NCBI GenBank assembly: GCA_964485515.1 | Contig: CAZALT010000001.1 | Location: 38,568-102,567, forward strand | Source: CAZALT01 sp964485515 | GTDB taxonomy: Bacteria; Actinomycetota; Acidimicrobiia; Acidimicrobiales; Acidimicrobilacustridaceae | DNA length: 64,000 nucleotides | Direction: 5' to 3' | In this document: positions 14,909 to 23,176 of the stretch, piece after piece | Layout of the letters: every line of letters starts with the position of its first letter | Numbering within the stretch: position 1 is the stretch's first letter | The notes under the pieces: generated by a model | The model's database searches: none | Seen by the model: the letters and a program-made list of their open reading frames with translations, nothing else | Told to the model about the DNA's origin: nothing | Program-made: the position numbers and the translations under genes

Positions 14909-15619
14909 TCAGCGCGGGCCGAGCTTCGAGTACCGCACGATGCAGTACATGGCCCGGAAGCCGTCCTTCCAACCGATCTTCTTGCCCTCTTCGTAGGTGC
15001 GGCCCTGGTACGAGATGCCGATCTCGTACACCCGCCACCGCTGCGCCGCGATCTTCGCGGTGATCTCGGGCTCGATGCCGAACCGGTTCTCCTCGAGGGT
15101 GAAGCTCTCGAGGACCTCCCGCCGGAACACCTTGTAGCAGGTCTCCATGTCGGTGAGGTTGAGGTTGGTGAACATGTTCGAGGCCATGGTGAGGGCCTTG
15201 TTGCCCACCGAGTGCCAGAAGTAGAGGACCCGGTGGGGGCGACCGCCGAGGAACCGCGAGCCGTAGACGACGTCGGCCTTGCCTTCGAGGAGCGGCTCGA
15301 GGAGGTCGCCGTACTCGCGGGGGTCGTACTCCAGGTCGGCGTCTTGCACCACGACGAACTGGGAGGTTGCTTCGGCGAACCCCCGGCGAAGCGCGGCGCC
15401 CTTGCCCTGGTTGTGGTCCTGGAGCAGGACCCTGACCGACGGGTGGTCGATCTCGGAGAGGAGCTTGCGGGTGCCGTCGGTCGAGCCGTCGTCGACGATG
15501 AGGACCTCGTTGGTGAACGGCGAGGCGAGCACCTGATCGAGGACCTCGACGATCGTGGTCTCCTCGTTGAAGCAGGGGATCACGACGGTGAGGCAGCGGT
15601 TTGGGTCGGTGGTGGTCAT
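14909..15619 (-). CDS. Family 2 glycosyltransferase, polyprenyl-phosphate sugar synthase type
   Basis: 236 residues from ATG 15619. TVVIPCFNEETTIVEVLDQV, LIVDDGSTDGT, GKGAALRRGFAEAT, QDADLEYDPREYGDLL and the ETCYKVFRREVL segment are diagnostic of dolichyl/undecaprenyl-phosphate beta-glucosyl or mannosyl transferases (DPM1 type). No C-terminal membrane helices are seen, so it would act as a soluble, membrane-associated enzyme making a lipid-phosphate sugar. Such lipid donors are what GT-C enzymes like the AftD-like protein, GT39-like and PIG-V enzymes of this window need. It starts 31 nt after the AftD-like gene. Confidence 0.88.
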   Translation of the reverse strand: MTTTDPNRCLTVVIPCFNEETTIVEVLDQVLASPFTNEVLIVDDGSTDGTRKLLSEIDHPSVRVLLQDHNQGKGAALRRGFAEATSQFVVVQDADLEYDPREYGDLLEPLLEGKADVVYGSRFLGGRPHRVLYFWHSVGNKALTMASNMFTNLNLTDMETCYKVFRREVLESFTLEENRFGIEPEITAKIAAQRWRVYEIGISYQGRTYEEGKKIGWKDGFRAMYCIVRYSKLGPR

Positions 15620-15650
15620 CGCACGGAGAATCGTAGATCGCGGGAGTGGG

Positions 15651-18600
15651 TCATCGGGCAACCGGATGGTCAGGGCCGGTCGGCCCGGTGGCGACGAGGG
15701 GGTCGTCGACCGCGGCGGGATCGGCGGGGCGGGCCAGGTGGCCACGGAGGCCTTCGGCGAGGAGGAAGTAGAGCGTGAGCAACCCCAGGAAGTCGATCCG
15801 CGAGAACTGCATGGCCCAGTCGAAGTCGGCCGAGATCGGACGGAAGATCTGGGCGGCGACGATGAAGCCAGCCGCGAGCCCGAGCGAGGCCGCGGCGGCG
15901 AGGCCGAGCATCCCTCGGCCCCGCCGGCTGCGGAACGCGGCGAGGACCGCCACGACCACGACGATCGTGAGCGCCGGGTACCACGAGGTGAACGGCGTGG
16001 TCAGGAAGGCGAAGCTGCCGAGCACCGCGGCGGTGATGACCGTCGTGCGCGGATCCACCCGCGAGCCATCGCCGAGCAAGCTCGTGAAGACCGGACCGCT
16101 TCTCGCTCGTTCGTCGTAGCCACCGATCTCGTCGGGGCCGTCGATCTCGTCGTAGCCACCGATCTCGTCGGGGCCGCCGACGATGTCGGTGCCGGCGTCG
16201 GCGATGTCTGTCGGGCGGCGCCTGCCGCGCGATCCCACGGCGATCAGGGCCAGGCACAGTGCGACGACGACGATGGACACGCCGATGCAGATCCACACGA
16301 GTCGTTGCGGGGTCCATTCGATGCGGATGGTGAGCGGCTGATCGGAGTCCGGCGCAACCAGCCAGCCGTTGCCGTAGCCGTCGATGAGCTGCGACGGACC
16401 GAGGTCGACGCCGTCGACCGTCGCCGTCCAACCCGCGCTCTCCGACTGGCCCAGAGCGAGCCAGAACGGCTCGCCCGCGGCGTCGACGGTGACGTCGTAG
16501 TCGACTCGACCGGCGTGGTCGACGGTGACGGGCGGACCCACAGGAGCGTCCTCCGCGGCGGAGGCGAGCTCGGCGGGGGAGGTGGGACCGCCGCCCGGGG
16601 CCGAACCGAGCAGGAGCCGGTCGACGTCGATGCCGAGGTCCTGGCCTTGTGCCGTGCGGATCACATGGTCGCCCACTTCGAGCCGGAGTGCTGATGCGTC
16701 GTCGCCGCAGCTCTCGACTTTCAGAGCCTCGCGGCGCAACGCGGCGTCGGTGGTCCCCGTGACCCGGAGGGGCCGTCCCTCGCCGTCGACGGTGAGCAGG
16801 TCCGTGCGGCAGCCCGAGTCGAACGCGGCGGGAAGCGGCGTGGCCTGCACACCGGGCATGCCCAGCTCGGCGATCGAGACGGGAAAGCCGATCGTCGACG
16901 TCGAGTACCAGTCGATGGTGGTGGCCTCGTGGACCGCGTCGATCGTGAAGGTGAACTGAGAGCCGGTGACAGGCTGGGGAAGATCGACGCGGAGGACCGT
17001 GCGTCCGCTGGAGGTCGCCTCGGTCGACAGGGAGCTCACGTCGAGCAGAACCGGCGCCTGGACGTTCCCGTCGACGACCAACGACAGCGAGGCGGGCACC
17101 GAGTGGCGGCCATCGGTCACCACCGCGAGGTCGAGGTGGTCGAAGGTGACCGGTTCGGGGTTGGTGACGGTGATCGCCGCACCCTCGGCGCTGCTGAACG
17201 GCGTGGTCCACGACGTCGACGGGTCGCCGTCGATGGCCGACCGGGCGCCGTCGGCCAGGCTCCCAGGCAACCGAGCCGTGCTCGTGGCCGTCGGGCCCGA
17301 CACCGTGGCGCCGCTGAGCAGGCCGACGAGGGTGGTCTCGTCGACGTAGCTCGACAGCCGAGCTTGCCCAGCGAGCGCGAACGTCCGCGTGGTCGGGAGG
17401 GTGACGATGCGACGCATCGACGCCTCCTCGTCGGTCCGGACCGGTTCGAGCGGGTTGGAGCGCAACCTGGTGAACAGGAACGACAGCGCGTGGTCCTGCG
17501 ATGACGCCCCGGCTCGGTCGAGGAGGTCGGTCGGGGGACGGACCAGCTCCTCGACGCGGACGTCGGCGATGCCGACCTCGGCGAAGCCGACACCGCTCAG
17601 GCTCTGGTAGCGGCGAAGCCGGCCAGCGTCGGTGCCGGTGATCTCGATGGCCACCTTCGAGATGTCCTGGCGCTCGAACGACAGGACCTGCCCATCACCG
17701 TCGATCGAGGTGGCGTCAAGGTCCGTGTCGAAGCTGCGGGTGGCCCCGTCGGGGTGCGTGACGGTGACGCGCACCGAGGTGATCCACCGGTTTCGGATGC
17801 CGGTCTGGGGCTGCAGCACGGTGATGTGGTCGGTGGTCACCGGGGCGTCGAGATCGATGTGGAGGGTCTCGCCGATCGCGACGGCGCCGTCGCCGGCGCG
17901 CCACGACGTGCGGGGATCACCGTCGAGAGCGTTCACCGCACGGTCGTTGGGGGTGTAGGTGACCTGGTTGCCGTAGCTGGTCGCGGTCACGGTCGCCCCA
18001 CCGATCTGCTCGGTCACGGTGTAGGCGTCGTCGGCCGCGTTCGGGAAGACTTCGAGGCGCTGGTCGTTGGGATCCCACCGCAGGGGCGTCTCACCGGCTC
18101 GTTCGGTGTACCCGGTGGTCTCGCGCAGGGTGCCCCATCGCCGGGCGCGCTTGCGGTTGGTGTCGCTCACCAGCAGGTCGGCGCCTTGCGCGTAGACCAC
18201 CTCGAACCGATCGGCGGTGGGTCCGGCGAACGACGCCGAGTAGAAGCTCGCACGGTTGGGGTCGAGGATGCCGATCGAGGCGGCGTCGACGATGCCGTCG
18301 CCGTCGCCGGCCAGCAGCAGCGGGGTGACCGCCGCGTGGGTGCGCACGATGGGGATCGTGGGGTCGACGCCGAACACCGACACGGCGGGCGGGTTCTCCG
18401 TGGGCCGGCCGTGGGCGAGCTCGATCTCGTCGACGAGCGGAAGGGAGTCGATCGGGATGTTCGGCGTCGTCGGTCCGAACGGCACGGGTGCCGCGAGACC
18501 GGGCGCCGTGTTCAGCAGCGCCCACATGTCGCGGGGCCGCGCCGTGCGGAACCGCTCGTACTGGAGATCGCCGCGGAGCACGATGTCGCCGGATGCCATG

Positions 18601-20258
18601 ACCTGGGCGAGCGGCGCGACGGCGACAGCATCCATCGTGTCCTCGTGGAAGCGCCGATCGAAGGCGTTGAGGAGGTTCGCGGAGGCAGGAGCTCCCCACA
18701 CGAAGAGCTCTCGGGCCACATAGGCACGATCGGTGAGGCCGGGGGTGATCGGATCGACGGTGTTGCCCCAGCGGTAGCTGGCGAAGTCGGTGCCCGGCAC
18801 CTCGAGGATGCGGGTGCCGTGGTCACCGGCGTCGAGGAAGGCCACGGCGTCCTGCCAGTACTGGGGGATCTGCTCGTCGCGCTTGAGGTTGGACGCCACC
18901 ATGTCGCCGGTCCACAACGTGGGCAGGTTGGCCACGATGAGCAGGCACACGAGCCCGGTGACAGGGAGGCCATAGCGGGGGAGGCGGCGTGCGACCGCGC
19001 TGACCCCGGCACCGAGGAACACCGCGGTGGCGAGGATGACGAGGGGTCCGGCTCGTGGCGTCGACCGGAGCGACAGCCCCGCGTCGGTGCGGGTGAACGC
19101 CTTGAACACCGCACCGACGGGTGAAGGGGAGTCGAACGGATGGCTGGCGATGGCCAGGAAGGCACCGAAGACGAGGAGCAGGACGAAGAACAGGCGCTGA
19201 CGCCACCGGATCAGGGCGGCGGACGCGATGGCCAGGACCGGCAGCGCGTAGCTCAGGGCGATCACGAGGACGTTCTCGGTGTAGGTCTCGCCTGGTTCGA
19301 CCCACGGCCCGAGCTTGTCGCGGCCGTAGAAGAACCAGTAGCCGAGGCCACGGAGCACCTCGGGAGGCGACGACACGCTGGCCACGGTCTTGTAGGTCTC
19401 GGTGTACCGGATGACCGGGAGCCCGTACTTGCCCTCGGCCCACAGCCCGCCGACCCACCACAGCGAGGTGAGCAGGGTGAGGATCCCGATCCGCCCGCAG
19501 GCGGCGAGCGCCTTGCGCAGCGAGACCTCCCGGGCGAACCACACGGCGTAGATCACCCACAGCAGCGGACCGAAGCCGACCATGATGAGCGCGGTGGCGT
19601 TGATGCCGCCGACGGTCTGGACAACGAGCGCGAACAGGGCGGGCGCCCGCCACCGCTCCAGGCGGCTCGTGGTCGGCCACAGCGACCGGGCGGTGAGCGC
19701 GATGAGCCAGGGCAGTGCGGCCCAGGGCAGCAGCAGCACGGAGATGCGCGCCGAGTAGTCGAGTAGGTACGGGCTGAGCATGTAGGCCAGCGCGGCGACG
19801 AGGAGCCCGCCGTTGCGCCGGCCGAGACCCTGCGGGTCGATCGTGCGCAGCAGGTACCGGACGCCGAGCGCGGCGCCGAACAGCAGCGTGCCGAGCCAGA
19901 GCCGCTGGGCAACCCAGTCGGGGATGCCGATGGCGTCCATCACCCAGTAGAAGGGCCCCATCGGCCACAGGTAGCCGATGTTCTGGTGGGTGACCGTGCC
20001 CAGGCCGATCTGGTTGTCCCAGACGTACGGGGCGTCGCGCAGGAGCTTGCCGGGGTCGAGGTAGAGGTAGGTCTTGGTGTCGGCTCCGACCTTTCCCGGT
20101 GCGGTCAGCAGCAGCGGGATGTAGGCCAGCAGGGCGGGGATGACGACGACGAGCGCGTTCGACCACCGATGCCAACCGGTGGCCGGGGCGGGAGGCGCCT
20201 CGCGACGTCGGTCACCCGGCGCACCGAGTGACGCGGTCGCCGGGCCGGCGCTGCTCAC
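15651..20258 (-). CDS. AftD-like alpha-(1->3)-arabinofuranosyltransferase family protein (DUF3367)
   Basis: 1535 residues, GTG start overlapping the GT4 stop (GTGA). A multi-pass GT-C membrane region fills residues 35-480, with the acidic first loop GADTKTYLYLDP (about 60-71). A long extracytoplasmic part follows, containing two F5/8C (discoidin/CBM-like) signatures, ALDGDPRTSW near residue 776 and AIDGDPSTSW near 1007. The C-terminus has a membrane helix (about 1316-1338), an acidic GGYDEI repeat, and about three final helices. Size and layout match mycobacterial AftD, which adds arabinofuranose to arabinogalactan/lipoarabinomannan from a decaprenyl-phosphate donor. The sugar used here is unproven. 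It sits between a GT4 and a polyprenyl-phosphate GT2 gene. Confidence 0.85.
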   Translation of the reverse strand: MSSAGPATASLGAPGDRRREAPPAPATGWHRWSNALVVVIPALLAYIPLLLTAPGKVGADTKTYLYLDPGKLLRDAPYVWDNQIGLGTVTHQNIGYLWPMGPFYWVMDAIGIPDWVAQRLWLGTLLFGAALGVRYLLRTIDPQGLGRRNGGLLVAALAYMLSPYLLDYSARISVLLLPWAALPWLIALTARSLWPTTSRLERWRAPALFALVVQTVGGINATALIMVGFGPLLWVIYAVWFAREVSLRKALAACGRIGILTLLTSLWWVGGLWAEGKYGLPVIRYTETYKTVASVSSPPEVLRGLGYWFFYGRDKLGPWVEPGETYTENVLVIALSYALPVLAIASAALIRWRQRLFFVLLLVFGAFLAIASHPFDSPSPVGAVFKAFTRTDAGLSLRSTPRAGPLVILATAVFLGAGVSAVARRLPRYGLPVTGLVCLLIVANLPTLWTGDMVASNLKRDEQIPQYWQDAVAFLDAGDHGTRILEVPGTDFASYRWGNTVDPITPGLTDRAYVARELFVWGAPASANLLNAFDRRFHEDTMDAVAVAPLAQVMASGDIVLRGDLQYERFRTARPRDMWALLNTAPGLAAPVPFGPTTPNIPIDSLPLVDEIELAHGRPTENPPAVSVFGVDPTIPIVRTHAAVTPLLLAGDGDGIVDAASIGILDPNRASFYSASFAGPTADRFEVVYAQGADLLVSDTNRKRARRWGTLRETTGYTERAGETPLRWDPNDQRLEVFPNAADDAYTVTEQIGGATVTATSYGNQVTYTPNDRAVNALDGDPRTSWRAGDGAVAIGETLHIDLDAPVTTDHITVLQPQTGIRNRWITSVRVTVTHPDGATRSFDTDLDATSIDGDGQVLSFERQDISKVAIEITGTDAGRLRRYQSLSGVGFAEVGIADVRVEELVRPPTDLLDRAGASSQDHALSFLFTRLRSNPLEPVRTDEEASMRRIVTLPTTRTFALAGQARLSSYVDETTLVGLLSGATVSGPTATSTARLPGSLADGARSAIDGDPSTSWTTPFSSAEGAAITVTNPEPVTFDHLDLAVVTDGRHSVPASLSLVVDGNVQAPVLLDVSSLSTEATSSGRTVLRVDLPQPVTGSQFTFTIDAVHEATTIDWYSTSTIGFPVSIAELGMPGVQATPLPAAFDSGCRTDLLTVDGEGRPLRVTGTTDAALRREALKVESCGDDASALRLEVGDHVIRTAQGQDLGIDVDRLLLGSAPGGGPTSPAELASAAEDAPVGPPVTVDHAGRVDYDVTVDAAGEPFWLALGQSESAGWTATVDGVDLGPSQLIDGYGNGWLVAPDSDQPLTIRIEWTPQRLVWICIGVSIVVVALCLALIAVGSRGRRRPTDIADAGTDIVGGPDEIGGYDEIDGPDEIGGYDERARSGPVFTSLLGDGSRVDPRTTVITAAVLGSFAFLTTPFTSWYPALTIVVVVAVLAAFRSRRGRGMLGLAAAASLGLAAGFIVAAQIFRPISADFDWAMQFSRIDFLGLLTLYFLLAEGLRGHLARPADPAAVDDPLVATGPTGPDHPVAR
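16114..16176 (-). repeat. 36-bp duplication in the AftD-like gene
   Basis: tcgtagccaccgatctcgtc starts at 16114 and again at 16150. On the minus strand it encodes a 12-residue acidic repeat (GGYDEIDGPDEI) in the cytoplasmic linker before the last membrane helices. Confidence 0.8.
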
Positions 20259-21445
20259 GAACGACCGGCGCCGCCGCGCCGCTGACGCAGAGCGACCTCG
20301 GCGAGCGGCTCGAACACCCCGAGGGCGGTGTTGTCCCAGGTGAACTCGGCCGCGAACTCTCGCGCCCCGGAGCTCAACCGGGCGCGGACGTCGGCGTCGG
20401 TGAGGATCCAGACGAGGTGTTCGACGAACTCGCGGTGCGAGGAGGCCAGCAGGCCGCTCTTGCCGTCCGACACCGAGTCGGCGTGCCCCGCGATCCGGGT
20501 GGCCAACGACGGCGTGCCGCAGGCCGCGGCCTCGGTGAGGGTCATGCCCCAACCCTCGGCGATCGAGGCGCTGGCCACCACCCATGCCTGGCGGTACAGG
20601 CGGAGCAGTTCGGCGTCGCTGACCCGTCCGGCGAGGGTGATCCAGCTGTGAGCGTCGAGGTCGACGATGAGCTGTTCGATGTCGGGACGTTCGTAGCCGT
20701 CGCCCACGATGACGAGCTCGAGGTCGGGAACCGACCGGCGGGCCTCGGCGGCGATGCGGATGAGGTCGTCGAAGCGCTTCGACGGCATGAGCCGACCGAC
20801 GGCGACCACGAGCGGCTTCGCGCTCTTCTTGCGTCCCGGTCGGAACCCTTCGTCGATGCCCGGGGGCACGACGCGGACCTGGTGGGGCTTGAACCGCATG
20901 TGGGCGATCAGCTCCTGTCGCGACGACTCGGACAGCGTCACGATCGGGGTGCGGCGGTACAGCGGAGGGAGGATGCGCGACTCGAGCGTCTCGCCCACCT
21001 TGGCCAGCTTCTCCTCGAGGACCATGCGCCACATCTCACGATGCACGTGGTGGACGAGCGTGATCTTGGGGCCTCGCGCCCACACGGGACTGAGGAAGGG
21101 CACACCGTTCCAGATCTCGACGAGGCCGTCTCGGGGCCCGTGGAGGCCGCGCAGCTCGGCGATCACCGCGGCAGGGAACACCATGTAACGCCCTCGGCGG
21201 CGGATGACCCGGTAGCCGTCTCGCGATCCCTCGGGAGGATGGCCCTGCGCGTACGAGGTGCGCATCGTGACATCCACGCCGGCCTCGGCCCAGATGCGGG
21301 CGATGGTGGCGGCGTGCAGCTCGGAACCGCCTGCTTCGACGTCGGCGAGATCCCGCCACGCCAGCATGTGGACCCGACGAAGCCCGGACTCTCGGGCCAG
21401 GTCGGCGATGCGCGCCACCGCGGTGGACCGCGGTTCAGGGGTCAT
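20255..21445 (-). CDS. Family 4 glycosyltransferase
   Basis: 396 residues from ATG 21445. Glycosyltransferase-4 N-domain with GGSELHAATIARIWAEAGVDVTM, then the GT1 C-domain with VAVGRLMPSKRFDDLI, VIVGDGYER and the donor-binding EX7E stretch SIAEGWGMTLTEAAACGTPSLAT. This is a retaining GT-B enzyme of the PimB/WcaL type that probably uses a nucleotide-sugar donor in the cytoplasm. It lies 40 nt after the flavoprotein gene, and its stop overlaps the start of the AftD-like gene. The open frame upstream of 21445 is antisense-type shadow sequence. Confidence 0.9.
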   Translation of the reverse strand: MTPEPRSTAVARIADLARESGLRRVHMLAWRDLADVEAGGSELHAATIARIWAEAGVDVTMRTSYAQGHPPEGSRDGYRVIRRRGRYMVFPAAVIAELRGLHGPRDGLVEIWNGVPFLSPVWARGPKITLVHHVHREMWRMVLEEKLAKVGETLESRILPPLYRRTPIVTLSESSRQELIAHMRFKPHQVRVVPPGIDEGFRPGRKKSAKPLVVAVGRLMPSKRFDDLIRIAAEARRSVPDLELVIVGDGYERPDIEQLIVDLDAHSWITLAGRVSDAELLRLYRQAWVVASASIAEGWGMTLTEAAACGTPSLATRIAGHADSVSDGKSGLLASSHREFVEHLVWILTDADVRARLSSGAREFAAEFTWDNTALGVFEPLAEVALRQRRGGAGRS

Positions 21446-21485
21446 GGGTCCGTCGCGGTCGGTGAGGTCGGTGGGGTCGGTGGGG

Positions 21486-23069
21486 TCAGGACGCTGGCTG
21501 GTTGACCGGATGGTCGTCGCCGTAGGCCGAGCGGGGGATGACCGGGGCGTCGCGCCCGGTGCTGGCGGGGGACGCGGTGCGATCCTCCTCGTGGTACTCC
21601 TCGTCCACGTTGACGTCCCAGATCGAGTGGGATGTGCCGTCGGCGATGTTCTCGACCGTGAGCATGGCCGTGAGCATCGAGTGGTCCTGGTTGTTGTACT
21701 TGTGCATGCCGTTGCGTCCGACCGGATGCACGTTGGGGGCATGGACCTCGAGCCAGTCGCGAAGCACCTGCACGTTGTCCTGGTAGTGGTCGTCGTAGAA
21801 CGGGTACGCCTTGGGCATGCGCACGACGTAGCCCGACTCGACCAGCGACGGGTCGACGAGCCCGAGGATCTGGAGCTCGCGCTTGCCCCGCTCGATGAGG
21901 TCTTCATCTGCTGCGGACCACAACTCGTCGCCCTCGAACACGAAGTACTCGAGACCGAGGCAGGTCCGTCCGTCCTTGACGAGGTAGGGCGACCAGACAC
22001 CGAAGTTCTGGATGCGGCCGACCTCGACTTCGGGCGAGTGGATGTAGATCCAGTTGTCGGGGAAGCCCGCCGACTCGGGAACCACCAGCGCCACCGTGAG
22101 GAAGTCGCGGAACGTGAGGTTCTTGGCCGAGGTGAGCACCTCTTCGGGCGGCGGCGGGTCCATGACCTGGAGCAGACGGGGGAAGGGCATGGACGAGATG
22201 ATCTCGTCGGCGGGGACCTCGCGGGTTGCGCCGTCGTGCTCGATGGTGACCGTGGTGGCCCGGCCACCCTCGTGGGCGACCCGAACGACCTTGGTCTGCA
22301 TGACGACGTCGGATCCGGCGGCCTCGACCAGCTCGGTGCACCGCTCCCACATCATGCCGGGGCCGTACTTGGGGTACTCGAACTCCTCGATGAGGCTGGT
22401 GACCTGCTTGGACTTGTCGCCGCGTCGTCCGACGAACTTCGAGCGGACCGGCTCCCAGACCGCGGCCCACAGCGACATGCCCTTGATGCGTTGGGCGCCC
22501 CAGTCGGCGGACAGCTCGGAGGCCTCGACACCCCAGACCTTGTAGTTGTAGGTCTTGAAGAAGTGGTGGTAGAGCCGGCGTCCGTAGTTGCCGACGATGT
22601 AGCCCTCGAGGGTGTTCTTGTCCCTGGGTGGCCGGACCCGGACCCACAGGTAGGACGCCACGCACCGGATGGCTTCGATGATGCCCAGGTTCTTGAGGGC
22701 GTTCATCACCTTGATGGGGTAGTCGTAGTACTTGCCCTCGTAGTAGATGCGGCTCATGCGAGGACGGGTGAGGAACTCGTCGGGCGAGAGGATCTCGTGC
22801 CACAGGTCCTCGACGGGCTTGACCTTGGTGAAGAAGCGGTGGCCACCGATGTCGAACTTCCAGCCGTCGCGCTCGGCGGTGCGGCTGATGCCACCGACGA
22901 CCGAGTCGCCTTCGTAGATGGTGGCCGTGCGGCCGCGCTTGGAAAGCTCGTACGCGGCGGTGAGGCCGGCTGGACCGGCTCCGATGATCACGATCTTGTC
23001 GTCGTGACCGGACGATCCGCTGGCGGCGGCGGACGCGGTCGGAGCGGGTTCAGGCGGTGAAGCAGGCAT
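21486..23069 (-). CDS. FAD-dependent oxidoreductase, UDP-galactopyranose-mutase/protoporphyrinogen-oxidase-like
   Basis: 527 residues. After a disordered Ala/Pro N-terminus comes the FAD-binding KIVIIGAGPAGLTAAYELSKRG, then EGDSVVGGISRTAERDGWKFDIGGHRFF and PRMSRIYYEGKYYDYPIK, the pattern shared by UDP-galactopyranose mutases and their uncharacterised amine-oxidase-like relatives in polysaccharide loci. The C-terminal ENIADGTSHSIWDVNVDEEYH is typical of the long relatives, not of classical Glf. It may make or modify a furanose or other sugar nucleotide for the neighbouring transferases (inference). A TATGGT box at 23105-23110 may give it its own promoter. Confidence 0.82.
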   Translation of the reverse strand: MPASPPEPAPTASAAASGSSGHDDKIVIIGAGPAGLTAAYELSKRGRTATIYEGDSVVGGISRTAERDGWKFDIGGHRFFTKVKPVEDLWHEILSPDEFLTRPRMSRIYYEGKYYDYPIKVMNALKNLGIIEAIRCVASYLWVRVRPPRDKNTLEGYIVGNYGRRLYHHFFKTYNYKVWGVEASELSADWGAQRIKGMSLWAAVWEPVRSKFVGRRGDKSKQVTSLIEEFEYPKYGPGMMWERCTELVEAAGSDVVMQTKVVRVAHEGGRATTVTIEHDGATREVPADEIISSMPFPRLLQVMDPPPPEEVLTSAKNLTFRDFLTVALVVPESAGFPDNWIYIHSPEVEVGRIQNFGVWSPYLVKDGRTCLGLEYFVFEGDELWSAADEDLIERGKRELQILGLVDPSLVESGYVVRMPKAYPFYDDHYQDNVQVLRDWLEVHAPNVHPVGRNGMHKYNNQDHSMLTAMLTVENIADGTSHSIWDVNVDEEYHEEDRTASPASTGRDAPVIPRSAYGDDHPVNQPAS

Positions 23070-23104
23070 GGATTCCAGATCTGGAGCGGCTCGGAAACGA
23101 GGTC

Positions 23105-23110
23105 ACCATA
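23105..23110 (-). promoter_or_regulatory. Possible internal -10 box (TATGGT)
   Basis: Minus-strand TATGGT, 35 nt before the flavoprotein ATG, inside the 107-nt gap after the acyltransferase gene. No clear -35 was seen. Confidence 0.3.
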
Positions 23111-23176
23111 GTGGCATGCACCCCCCGACAAGGGCGATCCCGAGACGAACCGAGACGGGTCCGTCGGCGCCGGCGG

